From: Streptomyces sp. CB02980
GTDB lineage: Bacteria; Actinomycetota; Actinomycetes; Streptomycetales; Streptomycetaceae
Direction of reading: 5' to 3'
NCBI RefSeq assembly: GCF_014451325.2
Contig: NZ_JACSCH020000007.1
Coordinates: 130,965-194,964, forward strand
Length of the DNA: 64,000 nt
Below the pieces are notes generated by a model, which worked only from the letters and a program-made list of their open reading frames with translations, was not told the origin of the DNA and searched no databases. Below, one piece after another: positions 34,067 through 41,777 of the stretch. The translations under genes and the position numbers were made by a program. Numbering within the stretch: the first letter of the stretch is position 1; each line of letters opens with the position of its first letter.

Positions 34067-34085
34067 TTAGGTAAGGCAAACCTAA
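34067..34085 (-). promoter_or_regulatory. iron box (DtxR/DmdR-type operator)
   Basis: TTAGGTAAGGCAAACCTAA differs little from the consensus TTAGGTTAGGCTAACCTAA of DtxR/DmdR1 iron repressors. It lies 48-66 bases before the secreted protein gene and overlaps a possible -35 (TTGCCT), followed 15 bases later by TATCTG. Iron-bound repressor should block the operon. Confidence 0.85.
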
Positions 34086-34189
34086 GTTGATCGATGAAGG
34101 GGCGTCAACCCGCGCCGCCGGGCCGGGGCTTGGGAGCGACGGCGCGGCGGCGGCGGGCAGGCGCCCGGGGGCTGCGGCAGACTGCGACC

Positions 34190-35650
34190 ATGCGTACCGC
34201 TTACCGCGTGGAGACCGTACGGGCCGCCGAAGCCGCCCTCATGGCCCGACTCCCCGAAGACGCGCTCATGCAACGCGCCGCCGCCGGACTCGCCGCCGCC
34301 TGCTGCTCGCTCCTCGGGAAGGGGCGGGTGTACGGGGCGAGGGTCGTCCTCCTCGTCGGCAGCGGCGACAACGGCGGCGACGCCCTCTACGCCGGCGCCC
34401 GGCTCGCCCGGCGCGGCGCCGGAGTCACCGCCGTCCTCCTCGGCGACCGCGCGCACGAGGGCGGGCTCGCGGCGCTGCGGGCGGCGGGGGGCCGGGTCGT
34501 GGACAGCGCCCACGACGACCCCTTCGAACCGCTCGCCGCAGCCGATCTCGTCCTCGACGGCATCACCGGCATCGGCGGACGGGGCGGGCTCCGGCCCGAC
34601 GCCGTGCCCGTCGCCCGCGCCGCGCGCGGCTCCGACGCCGTCGTCGTCGCCGTCGACCTGCCGAGCGGCGTCGACGCGGACACGGGGGAGGTGACGGGGG
34701 AGGCGCTGCGGGCGGACGTGACGGTGACCTTCGGGACGTACAAGCCGGGCCTGCTCGTCGACCCGGCGCGGTCCTACGCGGGCGCGCTGCGGCTCGTCGA
34801 CATCGGGCTCGGCGGCGAACTGCCGGGCGTGGCCGACCTGGAGGCGCTCCAGCACCAGGACGTGGCGCGGCTGCTGCCCGTACCGGGCACCGAGAGCGAC
34901 AAGTACCGGCGCGGGGTGCTCGGCGTCGTCGCCGGGTCCGCGCGCTATCCGGGGGCGGCGGTGCTCGCCGTCGAGGGGGCCCTGCGGGGCGGTGCGGGGG
35001 CGGTGCGGTACGTCGGGCCGGCGGCGGACGCGGTGATCGCGGCGCACCCGGAGACTTTGGTCCACCCGGGGCCGCCGGACCGCGCCGGGCGGGTGCAGGC
35101 ATGGGTGGTCGGGCCGGGGCTCGGCGACGAGCCGGGCGTCGCGGAGGTCCTCGCCTCGGACGTGCCGGTGCTCGTGGACGCGGACGGGCTGCGGGGGATC
35201 GAACCTGCGCTCGTACGGGCCCGCAGCGCGCCGACCCTGCTCACCCCGCACGCGGGGGAGGCGGCGGCGCTGCTCGGCACGACCCGGGAGGAAGTGGAGG
35301 CGGGGCGGCTCGCGGCGGTACGGGAACTGGCGGCGCGGTTCGGAGCGACGGTGCTGCTCAAGGGGTCGACCACGCTGGTGTGCGGGGCGGGGGCGGCTGC
35401 CGGTGGCGCGGTGCGGGTGAACCCGACGGGGACGGGGTGGCTGGCGACGGCGGGAAGCGGGGACGTCCTGTCGGGCCTCGCGGGCTCGCTGCTCGCGGCG
35501 GGGCTGCGCCCGGTGGACGCGGCGTCGTGCGCGGCGTACCTGCACGGTCTTGCGGCGCGGCGGGCGTCGGGGGGCGGGCCGGTGACGGCCGGGGAGGTGG
35601 CGGGGGCGTTGGGGGGCGCGTGGCGGGATGTGACGGCGGGGCGGCTGTAG
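34190..35650 (+). CDS. nnr: bifunctional NAD(P)HX epimerase/dehydratase
   Basis: A 486-residue fusion that repairs damaged (hydrated) NADH and NADPH. Residues 1-210 form the YjeF_N epimerase domain (VGSGDNGGDALYAGARLARR; AVDLPSGVDADTG). Residues about 220-480 form the ADP-dependent dehydratase (LLTPHAGEAAALLG; TAGSGDVLSGLAGSLLA). The ATG at 34190 is chosen because CAGACT, a weak -10, lies six bases before it and the product starts as the family does. Long frames starting upstream are out of frame or lack homology. Confidence 0.93.
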   Translation: MRTAYRVETVRAAEAALMARLPEDALMQRAAAGLAAACCSLLGKGRVYGARVVLLVGSGDNGGDALYAGARLARRGAGVTAVLLGDRAHEGGLAALRAAGGRVVDSAHDDPFEPLAAADLVLDGITGIGGRGGLRPDAVPVARAARGSDAVVVAVDLPSGVDADTGEVTGEALRADVTVTFGTYKPGLLVDPARSYAGALRLVDIGLGGELPGVADLEALQHQDVARLLPVPGTESDKYRRGVLGVVAGSARYPGAAVLAVEGALRGGAGAVRYVGPAADAVIAAHPETLVHPGPPDRAGRVQAWVVGPGLGDEPGVAEVLASDVPVLVDADGLRGIEPALVRARSAPTLLTPHAGEAAALLGTTREEVEAGRLAAVRELAARFGATVLLKGSTTLVCGAGAAAGGAVRVNPTGTGWLATAGSGDVLSGLAGSLLAAGLRPVDAASCAAYLHGLAARRASGGGPVTAGEVAGALGGAWRDVTAGRL

Positions 35651-35656
35651 GGGGGC

Positions 35657-35780
35657 GTGGATACCCCCCCACCCCACCCCGGGGCTGCTGTAGCGGGGTG
35701 GATTCCCCCCACCTCGCCCCGGGACGGCTGCAGGGGGGTGGATTCCCCCACCGTGTGGATTCCCCCACCCCACCCCGGGC
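35657..35780 (+). repeat. GTGGATTCCCCC repeat cluster
   Basis: Four copies of a unit beginning GTGGAT(T/A)CCCCC start at 35657, 35698, 35738 and 35755. The first two are 41 and 40 bases long and also share ...CCCGGG(G/A)...GCTG; the last two are shorter. The cluster fills the space between nnr and the dispersed element copy C. It is not a CRISPR array: units are adjacent, unequal and have no spacers of constant length. Confidence 0.75.
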
Positions 35781-35823
35781 CGCGGGCTTCGGCCCCCGGT
35801 CGGCTGAACCCGCTGCGCCGGCC
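35776..35823 (-). repeat. dispersed intergenic element, copy C
   Basis: On the minus strand it reads GGCCGGCGCAGCGGG, identical over 15 bases to copy A, and continues to GGGGGCCGAAGCCCGCG, like the end of A (GGGCGCCGAGCCCGCG). It is shorter in the middle than A and B. Confidence 0.5.
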
Positions 35824-35870
35824 GCCTCTCCCGGCGCGCTCTGCCGGGCGCCCGGGGATTGGGTGGGTGG

Positions 35871-36728
35871 GTGATCAGATCGAGAAGTCGTGTCGTGTCG
35901 TTGTTCGTTCTTCTTGGGGTCCTGCTCGTGCCCTTGGCCGGAGGTGGGGCCGTTGCCGATGCTCCCGAGCCCGGGGACGGGCTCGTGCCCGGGGTGGTCG
36001 GGGGCGGGCAGGCCGAGTATCCGATGGATACGCCCGATCAGGTGCTGCCGCCCCTGCAGCCCGAGGGCGACGTGCCCGTGCCCGCGCCCGAGGAGGACGT
36101 GGACGAGCTGGTCGAGTACATGCCCCGGAGTGCCGTGGCGGCCTCCTGCACCGCCGCCACCGGTACCCATCAGCGGCGGGTCGAACGGCTGCTGAAGCTC
36201 ACCGTCGACGGGAGACAGTCCGCCGCCGACTGCCGGGCCATCCGCGCCTTCCAGGTCAGAGAGAAGATCAAGCCCGCCAACGGCTACGCCGGCCCCGTCA
36301 CCTGGGCCAGGGCCGAACTGCTCGCCGCCCGGAAGAACCTGGATCCCGGGCGGCGCTGCCCCGTGAAGAAGTACGCCGTCGCCTGTGTCGATCTCGACCG
36401 GCAGCTCATGTGGGTGCGGAAGGACAAGAAGGTGACCTTCCCCGTCGTCAACATGCGGAGCGGACGCAAGGGGTACGCCACCCGGACCGGATGGCACTCC
36501 GTCTACTGGCGCCACAAGGACCACTGGTCCACCATCTACAACACCCCCATGCCCTACTCCCAGTTCTTCAGCGGCGGTCAGGCCTTCCACGCCGTCTACG
36601 GGCAGCTCGCCACGCCCACCGGAAGCCGCGGCTGCGTCAATCTCAGCTACCGCCACGCCCAGAAACTCTGGGACGTGCTGCGCAAGGGTGACCGGGTCTA
36701 CATCTGGGGAAAGCGGCCCGGGAGCTGA
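35871..36728 (+). CDS. L,D-transpeptidase with peptidoglycan-binding-like domain
   Basis: A 285-residue exported enzyme. A signal segment (VVSLFVLLGVLLVPLAGGGA) is followed by an acidic linker, a helical domain of about 80 residues resembling the PG_binding_1 fold (RRVERLLKLTVDGRQSAADC), and a YkuD domain. The active site is FHAVYG (His240) and GSRGCVN (Cys255), intact. It should form 3-3 crosslinks or attach proteins to peptidoglycan. The GTG at 35871 is used; one at 35859 is an alternative. It lies next to alr, another peptidoglycan gene. Confidence 0.88.
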   Translation: MIRSRSRVVSLFVLLGVLLVPLAGGGAVADAPEPGDGLVPGVVGGGQAEYPMDTPDQVLPPLQPEGDVPVPAPEEDVDELVEYMPRSAVAASCTAATGTHQRRVERLLKLTVDGRQSAADCRAIRAFQVREKIKPANGYAGPVTWARAELLAARKNLDPGRRCPVKKYAVACVDLDRQLMWVRKDKKVTFPVVNMRSGRKGYATRTGWHSVYWRHKDHWSTIYNTPMPYSQFFSGGQAFHAVYGQLATPTGSRGCVNLSYRHAQKLWDVLRKGDRVYIWGKRPGS

Positions 36729-36748
36729 CACCTGAGAGACTGGGCGCG

Positions 36749-37897
36749 ATGACTGAGACACCGCCGCCCCGCAGAGCCCGCGCCGAGATCGACCTCGGTG
36801 CGCTGCGTGCGAACGTCCGCACGCTGCGCGCCCGCGTCGCCCCCCACGTCCGGATCATGGCCGTGGTCAAGGCCGACGCGTACGGACACGGCGCGGTGCG
36901 CTGTGCCCGCGCCGCCCTGGAGGCGGGCGCGGACTGGCTCGGCACGGCGACCCCGCACGAGGCGCTCGCGCTGCGCGCCGCCGGGATCACGGACGTGCCG
37001 GTCATGTGCTGGCTCTGGACCCCCGGCGACCCCTGGGACCAGGGCATCGAGGCCGGTCTCGACATGTCCGTGAGCGGGATGTGGGCCCTGGAGGAGGTCG
37101 TCGAGGCGGCCAGGAGGACCGGCGGCACCGCGCGCGTACAGCTCAAGGCCGACACCGGGCTCGGGCGCAACGGCTGTCAGCCCGCCGACTGGCCCGAGCT
37201 GGTCGGAGCGGCCCTGAAGGCCGAGGCCGACGGGCTCGTCAAGGTCACCGGGCTCTGGTCGCACCTCGCCTGCGCCGACGAGCCGCACCACCCCTCCATC
37301 GCCGTCCAGCTCGACGTCTTCCGCTCGATGCTCGACCACGCCGAGAAGGCCGGCGTCGAGCCCGAGGTCCGGCACATCGCCAACTCGCCGGCCACCCTCA
37401 CCCTGCCCGAGGCCCACTTCGACCTGGTCCGTCCCGGTATCGCCATGTACGGCGTGTCGCCGAGCCCGGAGTTGGGCACCTCCGCCGAGCTGGGGCTGCG
37501 GCCGGTGATGTCGCTCAAGGCGAGCGTCGCCCTCGTCAAGCGGGTCCCGGCCGGCCACGGCGTCAGCTACGGCCACCACTACGTCACCGACGCCGAGACG
37601 ACCCTCGGGCTCGTCCCGCTCGGCTACGCCGACGGCGTCCCGCGGCACGCCTCCGGCCGCGGCCCGGTCCTCGTCGACGGCACCGTCCGCACCGTCGCCG
37701 GACGCGTCGCCATGGACCAGTTCGTCGTCGACCTGGGCGGGGACGTCCCCGCGCCGGGCACCGAGGCCGTGCTGTTCGGACCCGGCGACCGGGGCGAACC
37801 GACCGCCGAGGACTGGGCGGTGGCCGCCGACACCATCGCGTACGAGATCGTCACCCGGATCGGCGCGCGCGTCCCGCGCGTGTACCTGGGCGAATAA
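36749..37897 (+). CDS. alr: alanine racemase
   Basis: A 382-residue PLP enzyme that makes D-alanine for peptidoglycan. The PLP lysine is Lys41 in MAVVKADAYGHG, and the catalytic Tyr is in GHGVSYGHHY. The start ATG has GAGACT seven bases upstream, a weak -10, and no ribosome-binding site. The target of cycloserine. Confidence 0.97.
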   Translation: MTETPPPRRARAEIDLGALRANVRTLRARVAPHVRIMAVVKADAYGHGAVRCARAALEAGADWLGTATPHEALALRAAGITDVPVMCWLWTPGDPWDQGIEAGLDMSVSGMWALEEVVEAARRTGGTARVQLKADTGLGRNGCQPADWPELVGAALKAEADGLVKVTGLWSHLACADEPHHPSIAVQLDVFRSMLDHAEKAGVEPEVRHIANSPATLTLPEAHFDLVRPGIAMYGVSPSPELGTSAELGLRPVMSLKASVALVKRVPAGHGVSYGHHYVTDAETTLGLVPLGYADGVPRHASGRGPVLVDGTVRTVAGRVAMDQFVVDLGGDVPAPGTEAVLFGPGDRGEPTAEDWAVAADTIAYEIVTRIGARVPRVYLGE

Positions 37898-37907
37898 AGG
37901 GGGGCCC

Positions 37908-39098
37908 ATGGGCGAGTCCAGCAGCACCGGTACCTGGCGCCGCGCCGGATTCGCCGGCGCCGCGATAGGCGTCCTCGCGGCGGGAGCCGCGGCCGGGGTG
38001 GCCGTCGAGCGCCTCACCGTCGGCCGGTCCGTACGGCAGAAGGCGCGGCTCGCCCTCGACTCCACCGGCCCGTACGGCGGGCTGCGCGGGACCTCGGGCC
38101 GGGCCCTCGCCGACGACTCGACCGTCCTGTACTACGAGGTCGACGAGGTGGCGACGGACACCCCGCCCGCCCGTCGGCGGCGGCTCTTCGGGCGCAAGGA
38201 GCCCGCCCCCGTGACCGTCGTCTTCAGCCACGGCTACTGCCTCAACCAGGACTCCTGGCACTTCCAGCGGGCCGCGCTGCGCGGTCTCGTCCGTACCGTC
38301 CACTGGGACCAGCGCAGCCACGGCCGTTCGGGTCAGGGCGTCGCCCAGTCCGGCGCCGACGGCGTGCCCGTCACCATCGATCAGCTGGGCCGCGACCTCA
38401 AGGCCGTCCTCGACGTCGCCGCGCCCGAGGGCCCGCTCGTCCTCGTCGGGCACTCGATGGGCGGCATGACGATCATGGCGCTCGCGGACCGGTACCCGGA
38501 GTTCGTCCGCGACCGGGTCGTCGGCGTCGCCTTCGTCGGTACGTCCGCCGGGAGGCTCGGGGAGGTCTCGTACGGCCTTCCGATCGCCGGCGTCAACGCC
38601 GTCCGGCGGGTCCTGCCCGGTGTGCTGCGGGCGCTCGGCTCCCAGGCCGAGCTGGTCGAGCGGGGCCGGCGGGCGACCGCGGACCTGTTCGCCGGGCTCA
38701 TCAAGAAGTACTCGTTCGCATCGAGGGACGTGGACCCCGCCGTCGCCCGCTTCGCCGAGCGGATGATCGAGTCCACCCCCATCGACGTCGTCGCCGCCTT
38801 CTACCCGGCCTTCGCCGAGCACGACAAGGCCGCCGCGCTGCCCGTCCTCCGCGACCTCCCGGTGCTCGCGCTCGCCGGGGACCACGATCTGGTCACCCCC
38901 AGCTCCCACACCGAGGCCATCGCCGATCTCCTCCCGGACGCGGAACTCGTCATCGTGCCGGACGGTGGCCATCTGGTGATGCTGGAGCACCCGGAGGCGG
39001 TCACCGACCGGCTCGCCGACCTGCTCGTCCGGGTGGGAGCCGTCCCGGAGACGACGGCGGAGACCGTCACGGTGAGGCCGGAGACCGGCAACGGTTAA
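37908..39098 (+). CDS. alpha/beta hydrolase, membrane-associated
   Basis: A 396-residue hydrolase. Residues 13-38 form a hydrophobic N-terminal helix (GFAGAAIGVLAAGAAAGVAV) that may anchor it to the membrane. The nucleophile elbow is VGHSMGG (Ser183), with HG near residue 109 as part of the oxyanion region, and a His near the C-terminus in DGGHLVMLEHPE. Conserved beside alr and tsaE in Streptomyces as I recall, but the substrate is unknown. It starts 10 bases after alr. Confidence 0.85.
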   Translation: MGESSSTGTWRRAGFAGAAIGVLAAGAAAGVAVERLTVGRSVRQKARLALDSTGPYGGLRGTSGRALADDSTVLYYEVDEVATDTPPARRRRLFGRKEPAPVTVVFSHGYCLNQDSWHFQRAALRGLVRTVHWDQRSHGRSGQGVAQSGADGVPVTIDQLGRDLKAVLDVAAPEGPLVLVGHSMGGMTIMALADRYPEFVRDRVVGVAFVGTSAGRLGEVSYGLPIAGVNAVRRVLPGVLRALGSQAELVERGRRATADLFAGLIKKYSFASRDVDPAVARFAERMIESTPIDVVAAFYPAFAEHDKAAALPVLRDLPVLALAGDHDLVTPSSHTEAIADLLPDAELVIVPDGGHLVMLEHPEAVTDRLADLLVRVGAVPETTAETVTVRPETGNG

Positions 39099-39108
39099 GT
39101 TGGCGGGT

Positions 39109-39609
39109 ATGGAAGCAGCGCACCCGCCCGTCTCCGGCGCCACTCTCTCCGTCGACTCCCCCCAGCAGATGCAGGAGCTCGGCCGCCGCCTCGCGAAGAT
39201 CCTCCGCCCCGGCGACCTCGTCATGCTCACCGGTGAACTCGGCGCCGGGAAGACCACCCTCACGCGGGGCCTCGGCGAGGGCCTCGGCGTGCGCGGCGCG
39301 GTCACCTCCCCGACCTTCGTCATCGCCCGTGTCCACCCGTCCCTGGTCGGCGGCCCCGCGCTGGTGCACGTGGACGCGTACCGCCTCGGCGGCGGTCTCG
39401 ACGAGATGGAGGACCTGGACCTCGACGTCTCGCTGCCCGATTCGGTCGTGGTCGTCGAATGGGGTGACGGGAAGGTCGAGGAGCTGACGGACGACCGGCT
39501 GCACCTGCTGATCCACCGGGTGACCGGCGACACCGACGACGACCGGCGCACGGTCGTGCTGCGCGGGATCGGCACGCGCTGGGCCGACGAGGACCTGGGC
39601 GTGCTCTGA
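39109..39609 (+). CDS. tsaE: tRNA N6-threonylcarbamoyladenosine synthesis ATPase TsaE
   Basis: A 166-residue small ATPase with Walker A TGELGAGKTT (residues 41-50) and SPTFVIARVHP. It drives the TsaB-TsaD complex that makes t6A37 in ANN-decoding tRNAs. The ATG at 39109 is chosen over a TTG at 39100; TAAGTT seven bases before it could be the -10 of a leaderless transcript. The gene begins 10 bases after the hydrolase. Confidence 0.93.
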   Translation: MEAAHPPVSGATLSVDSPQQMQELGRRLAKILRPGDLVMLTGELGAGKTTLTRGLGEGLGVRGAVTSPTFVIARVHPSLVGGPALVHVDAYRLGGGLDEMEDLDLDVSLPDSVVVVEWGDGKVEELTDDRLHLLIHRVTGDTDDDRRTVVLRGIGTRWADEDLGVL

Positions 39610-39711
39610 CCGGCCGTACGGGCAGCCCCACGGTCGTACGTAGTTTCCGACAACGTGTCGGGAAGGTGTTGCGTCGTTCCTACGTGCCGTGGTGACATGG
39701 ATGCACAAGCT

Positions 39712-39732
39712 GGTTAGGTGAACCTAACCTAC
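39712..39732 (+). promoter_or_regulatory. iron box before the 63-residue protein
   Basis: GGTTAGGTGAACCTAACC is a perfect 8-bp inverted repeat with a two-base centre; read on the minus strand the 19-base site TAGGTTAGGTTCACCTAA matches the DtxR/DmdR consensus at 17 of 19 positions. It ends 11 bases before the start codon, so bound repressor would block transcription of the small gene. Confidence 0.8.
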
Positions 39733-39743
39733 GGGAGGCATGC

Positions 39744-39935
39744 ATGGCGACGCCGAAGCGCGCGGAACCCGTCCGGGACCACGTCTCGATGAGTGAGCTG
39801 CTGACATCCTGCGCGGCCGCCCGCGCCGTGTCGACCCCGCCGGGCGGGCGCCCCGACCGGGCGGACGAGGAGTGCGGGGCGAGGGCCGGGCAGGTCGAGC
39901 GGATCGTGCGGGTCGTGCGCGGCAGAGCGGCGTAG
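39744..39935 (+). CDS. small iron-regulated protein, 63 residues, function unknown
   Basis: The ATG has the ribosome-binding site GGGAGG at ideal distance, and the gene stands directly behind an iron box, so it is very probably expressed under iron limitation. The product (MATPKRAEPVRDHVSMSELL at the start) is soluble and has two cysteines (SCAAARA and EECGARAG). No family is recognised. It could be a small regulator, metal-sparing protein or peptide partner. Confidence 0.75.
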   Translation: MATPKRAEPVRDHVSMSELLTSCAAARAVSTPPGGRPDRADEECGARAGQVERIVRVVRGRAA

Positions 39936-39963
39936 CCCGGGGGCGGGGCCGGAGCGGCCCGCC

Positions 39964-40530
39964 CTATGCGACGACGACGACCTTCGCGCCGATCACCGCG
40001 AACGTCCACAGCGCGTCCCCGTCGGCCCGCTTCATGCGGATGCCGCCGGTCTTCTTCGTCGGGTCCGGGCTCGGCGTCGAGCCGTCCACCGCCGCGCTGA
40101 AGCCGATCGCCACGTCCTGGGCCGTCGCGAACCGCACCACGTGCTCGATCTGCACGCCGTCCGAGCCGCGGACCGAGCCCGAGCGGGAGGTCACGCTGTA
40201 CGCGCCCGGCGCCGGGTGCACCGTGCTCGGCATCACCGTGAACGTCCGGGTCGCCTTGCTCTTCGCGTCGACCAGCCACACCCGGCGGTCGGCGAGGGAG
40301 TACACGACGCGCTCGCCGCTGCCGGAGGCCGCCGGCACGGCGAGGGGGTCCTTCGCCGGCTGCTTCGGCCCGCCGCTCGGCGAGATCGACGGGACGGAGG
40401 TGCCGGGGGTCCGGGGCTTGACCGCGAGATCGGCGGGAGCGTTCGCCGAGGCCTGGTACGCCAGGAAGCAGACCGCGGCGACGGCAGCCGCCGTGAGCCC
40501 GGCCACGAATCCCGAGCTGCTCCGTGCCAC
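39964..40530 (-). CDS. membrane-anchored degenerate L,D-transpeptidase-like protein
   Basis: A 188-residue protein with an N-terminal transmembrane helix (FVAGLTAAAVAAVCFLAYQA), a Pro/Ser linker (residues 30-72) and a domain of about 115 residues. The domain follows the YkuD pattern: RVVYSLADRRVWLVD, PAPGAYSV, DGVQIEHVVRF, and TGGIRMKRADGDALW at residues 161-175. In active enzymes the last reads SxGCIRM and is preceded by IHG; here the Cys is Gly163 and the His is Phe144. It is therefore likely inactive, perhaps a peptidoglycan-binding or regulatory module. The GTG at 40530 has GAGAGGTGGG upstream. Confidence 0.75.
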   Translation of the reverse strand: MARSSSGFVAGLTAAAVAAVCFLAYQASANAPADLAVKPRTPGTSVPSISPSGGPKQPAKDPLAVPAASGSGERVVYSLADRRVWLVDAKSKATRTFTVMPSTVHPAPGAYSVTSRSGSVRGSDGVQIEHVVRFATAQDVAIGFSAAVDGSTPSPDPTKKTGGIRMKRADGDALWTFAVIGAKVVVVA

Positions 40531-40614
40531 CGTGCCCACCTCTCGTACGAACGTATCGAAGGGTGACGGTAGCAGCCGGGGGAGCGAGGGGCGGGGCACC
40601 GTGCCCGGGAGCCG

Positions 40615-40620
40615 TAGGCT
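40615..40620 (+). promoter_or_regulatory. -10 element for leaderless tsaB transcript
   Basis: TAGGCT lies six bases before the GTG of tsaB, with no ribosome-binding site between. It is the same arrangement as before glmS. Confidence 0.5.
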
Positions 40621-40626
40621 GTTCGC

Positions 40627-41283
40627 GTGCTGTTGCTCGCCATGGATACCGCCACCCCCGCCGTCACCGTCGCCCTCCACGACGGCGAGGCCGTCGTCGC
40701 CTCGTCGAGTCAGGTCGACGCCCGCCGTCACGGGGAGCTGCTGCTGCCCGCCGTCGACCGGGTCCTCAAGGAGGCCGGGCTGAAGCTCGACGCGGTCACC
40801 GGGATCGTCGTCGGCGTCGGCCCCGGTCCGTACACCGGCCTCCGGGTCGGTCTCGTCACGGCCGCGGCCTTCTCCTCCGCGCTCGGTGTGCCGGTGCACG
40901 GCCTGTGCACCCTCGACGGCCTCGCGTACGCCTCCGGGATCGACGAGCCGTTCGCCGTCGCCACGGACGCGCGCCGCAAGGAGGTCTACTGGGCGCGGTA
41001 CGAGGACTCCCGTACGCGGGTGACCGACGCGGCCGTCGACCGGCCCGCCGAGATCGCCGAGCGGCTCGCAGGACTCCCCGTCGTCGGCGCGGGCTCCCGC
41101 CTCTACCCCGAGGCCTTCCCCGACGCCCGTGACCCCGAGCACCAGTCGGCGGCCGCGCTCGCGGCGCTCGCGGCGGAGCGGCTCGCGGCCGGCGAGGGCG
41201 GCTTCCTCGACCCGCTGCCGATGTATCTGCGCCGGCCCGACGCGCAGGTGCCGAAGAACTACAAGGTGGTCACCCCCAAGTGA
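40627..41283 (+). CDS. tsaB: tRNA t6A synthesis protein TsaB
   Basis: A 218-residue ASKHA-fold protein: LLAMDTATPAVTVALHDGE at the start and VVGVGPGPYTGLRVGLV as signature. It is the scaffold partner of TsaD. The GTG start is supported by the -10 spacing. It overlaps rimI by four bases (GTGA), forming the operon tsaB-rimI-tsaD. Confidence 0.95.
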   Translation: MLLLAMDTATPAVTVALHDGEAVVASSSQVDARRHGELLLPAVDRVLKEAGLKLDAVTGIVVGVGPGPYTGLRVGLVTAAAFSSALGVPVHGLCTLDGLAYASGIDEPFAVATDARRKEVYWARYEDSRTRVTDAAVDRPAEIAERLAGLPVVGAGSRLYPEAFPDARDPEHQSAAALAALAAERLAAGEGGFLDPLPMYLRRPDAQVPKNYKVVTPK

Positions 41284-41777
41284 CCGGCGCCGTGGAACTG
41301 CGCGAGATGCGCTGGTGGGACATCGCACCGGTGCTGGCCCTCGAGGACGAGCTGTTCCCCGAGGACGCCTGGTCGGCGGGGATGTTCTGGTCGGAGCTCG
41401 CGCACGCGCGCGGGCCGCGGGCCACCCGCCGCTACGTCGTGGCGGAGACCGCCGAGGGCAGGCTCGTCGGGTACGCCGGCCTCGCCGCGGCCGGCGGACT
41501 CGGCGACGTGCAGACGATCGCCGCCGCCCGCGACCAGTGGGGTACGGGGCTCGGCGCCCGGCTCCTCACCGACCTGCTCCACCACGCCACCGCCTTCGAG
41601 TGCGAAGAGGTGCTCCTCGAAGTGCGCGTGGACAACACCCGGGCCCAGAAGCTCTACGAGCGCTTCGGCTTCGAGCCCATCGGTTTCCGGCGCGGCTACT
41701 ACCAGCCCGGAAACGTGGACGCGCTCGTGATGCGACTGACCGTTCAAGGAACTGAGACTGATTCTGATGGCTGCTGA
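41280..41777 (+). CDS. rimI: ribosomal protein S18-alanine N-acetyltransferase RimI
   Basis: A 165-residue GNAT-fold acetyltransferase: ELREMRWWDIAPVLALEDEL at the start, the acetyl-CoA loop near RDQWGTGLGARLL, and LLEVRVDNTRAQKLYERFGF. It is the usual neighbour of tsaB and tsaD. It overlaps tsaB by 4 bases and tsaD by 11. Confidence 0.92.
   Translation: MTGAVELREMRWWDIAPVLALEDELFPEDAWSAGMFWSELAHARGPRATRRYVVAETAEGRLVGYAGLAAAGGLGDVQTIAAARDQWGTGLGARLLTDLLHHATAFECEEVLLEVRVDNTRAQKLYERFGFEPIGFRRGYYQPGNVDALVMRLTVQGTETDSDGC

Noticed and set aside
35657..35780. CRISPR-like array
   Set aside because: Units differ in length, adjoin one another and lack spacers; no cas genes are present.
34087..35874. 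595-codon frame over nnr
   Set aside because: Arg/Gly-rich shadow; the real nnr frame shows both enzyme domains.
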